A stretch of DNA of 42,113 nt. Origin: CAYLYP01 sp964387795. GTDB taxonomy: Bacteria > Bacteroidota > Bacteroidia > Bacteroidales > UBA7960. The DNA lies in contig CAYLYP010000022.1 of assembly GCA_964387795.1 (NCBI GenBank), positions 1 to 42,113 on the forward strand. Direction: 5' to 3'. The position numbers and the translations under genes are program-made. Position 1 is the first letter of the stretch. The number at the start of each line of letters is the position of its first letter. A model generated the notes under the pieces. It was given only the letters and a program-made list of their open reading frames with translations. It did not search any database and was not told the DNA's origin. Positions 41,751-42,113 of this stretch are shown here, piece after piece.

Positions 41751-42113
41751 TTAGGGCAGTATCATTAATGGTGTATTGCTTTTCGTTATAATCAATAAGA
41801 AGTAAAAGTAATTGCCAACATCTTCTTTTCTTTTGTTGATATTGCTCATCTCTGACATTAGAGGGTTTTTGGAAACTGAAAGCAAAGCGGCACGCCATTT
41901 TAGGATTACTCTGCGACAGATTATAAGTTTTTTTATACCATGCCGGGAGAGGCTGCAGGGGTGCAGTTTTTATAAAATGAAGCGGTTGTCTTGTCTGGAG
42001 CGCTTAGGGATAAGGTATATTGTGATTTTCAGGTCACTTCAGGATGAGCTTCATTATAGTTATACGGAAGGAACAGTCATACATCTGTTTACCGGAGAAA
42101 AAAATATGTCTGG
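41751..42113. other. Right-edge region without an assignable gene
   Basis: About 360 bp. A plus-strand frame is open from after a TAA at 41809 to the window edge, with an ATG at 41977 (MKRLSCLERLGIRYIVIF...), but it shows no family features and could be chance. The DNA around 41940-42010 is more GC-rich than the rest of the region. A 5-bp hairpin with T-run (41953-41971) is too weak to call a terminator. Confidence 0.4.

Noticed and set aside
41689..41898. Minus-strand open frame at the right edge
   Set aside because: It reads through the strong terminator at 41718-41750 and has a low-complexity composition without family resemblance.

Overview
The window is AT-rich DNA that looks like a chromosome segment of an anaerobic member of the Bacteroidota (Bacteroidales/Marinilabiliales-like). 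The signs are start codons without Shine-Dalgarno sequences, TAnnTTTG-type -7 promoter elements, many lipoproteins and outer-membrane beta-barrels, lineage-typical families (DUF2851, FISUMP, TANFOR-like, DUF6089-like), and an anaerobic redox set (NuoEF-like plus a GltD/NuoG fusion, and a rubrerythrin-like protein). No tRNA, rRNA, CRISPR array or intact transposon was seen. The only mobile-type remnant is a 5'-truncated Rpn/PD-(D/E)XK transposase fragment.

Layout. 1-1793 (-) is the N-terminal part of a large secreted multidomain protein that runs off the left edge. 2198-5284 (-) holds thioredoxin reductase and two paralogous outer-membrane barrels with basic linkers. 5285-6315 is a gene-free island of several short tandem repeats. 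6316-8816 (+) encodes a receiver/histidine-kinase-like protein whose H-box histidine is replaced, then a serpin lipoprotein that abuts a convergent DUF2851 gene (8817-10091, -). 10525-12932 (+) is a housekeeping block: coiled-coil protein, zapA, a probable 6S RNA, and rny. 13027-24310 (-) is a metabolic block: rubrerythrin-like protein, a three-gene flavin/Fe-S oxidoreductase, glutamate dehydrogenase, and a 993-aa double-receiver PEP/pyruvate-binding protein. 24977-28810 (+) is accessory: FISUMP lipoprotein, Rpn remnant, AraC regulator, and a seven-repeat propeller lipoprotein. 29161-38076 (+) is a three-gene envelope cassette: predicted barrel, 1876-aa TANFOR-like protein, FN3 protein. 38374-40655 (+) is an exported alpha/beta hydrolase, ECF sigma factor and membrane-protein cluster. 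41040-41672 (+) is a small barrel.

How the genes may work together. The NuoE, NuoF and NuoG-GltD proteins form one predicted soluble complex with sites for NAD(H), ferredoxin and probably NADP(H). No hydrogenase or active formate dehydrogenase accompanies them, so a bifurcating or transhydrogenase role is a reasonable hypothesis. The neighbouring NADP-type glutamate dehydrogenase would use the same cofactor pool. The barrel/TANFOR/FN3 cassette is the best candidate for an undescribed system: coupled translation, a shared terminator and matching envelope signals suggest one surface assembly. Phospho-signalling appears in altered forms twice: a kinase-like protein without its His, and a PEP/pyruvate-binding protein with one dead and one intact receiver.
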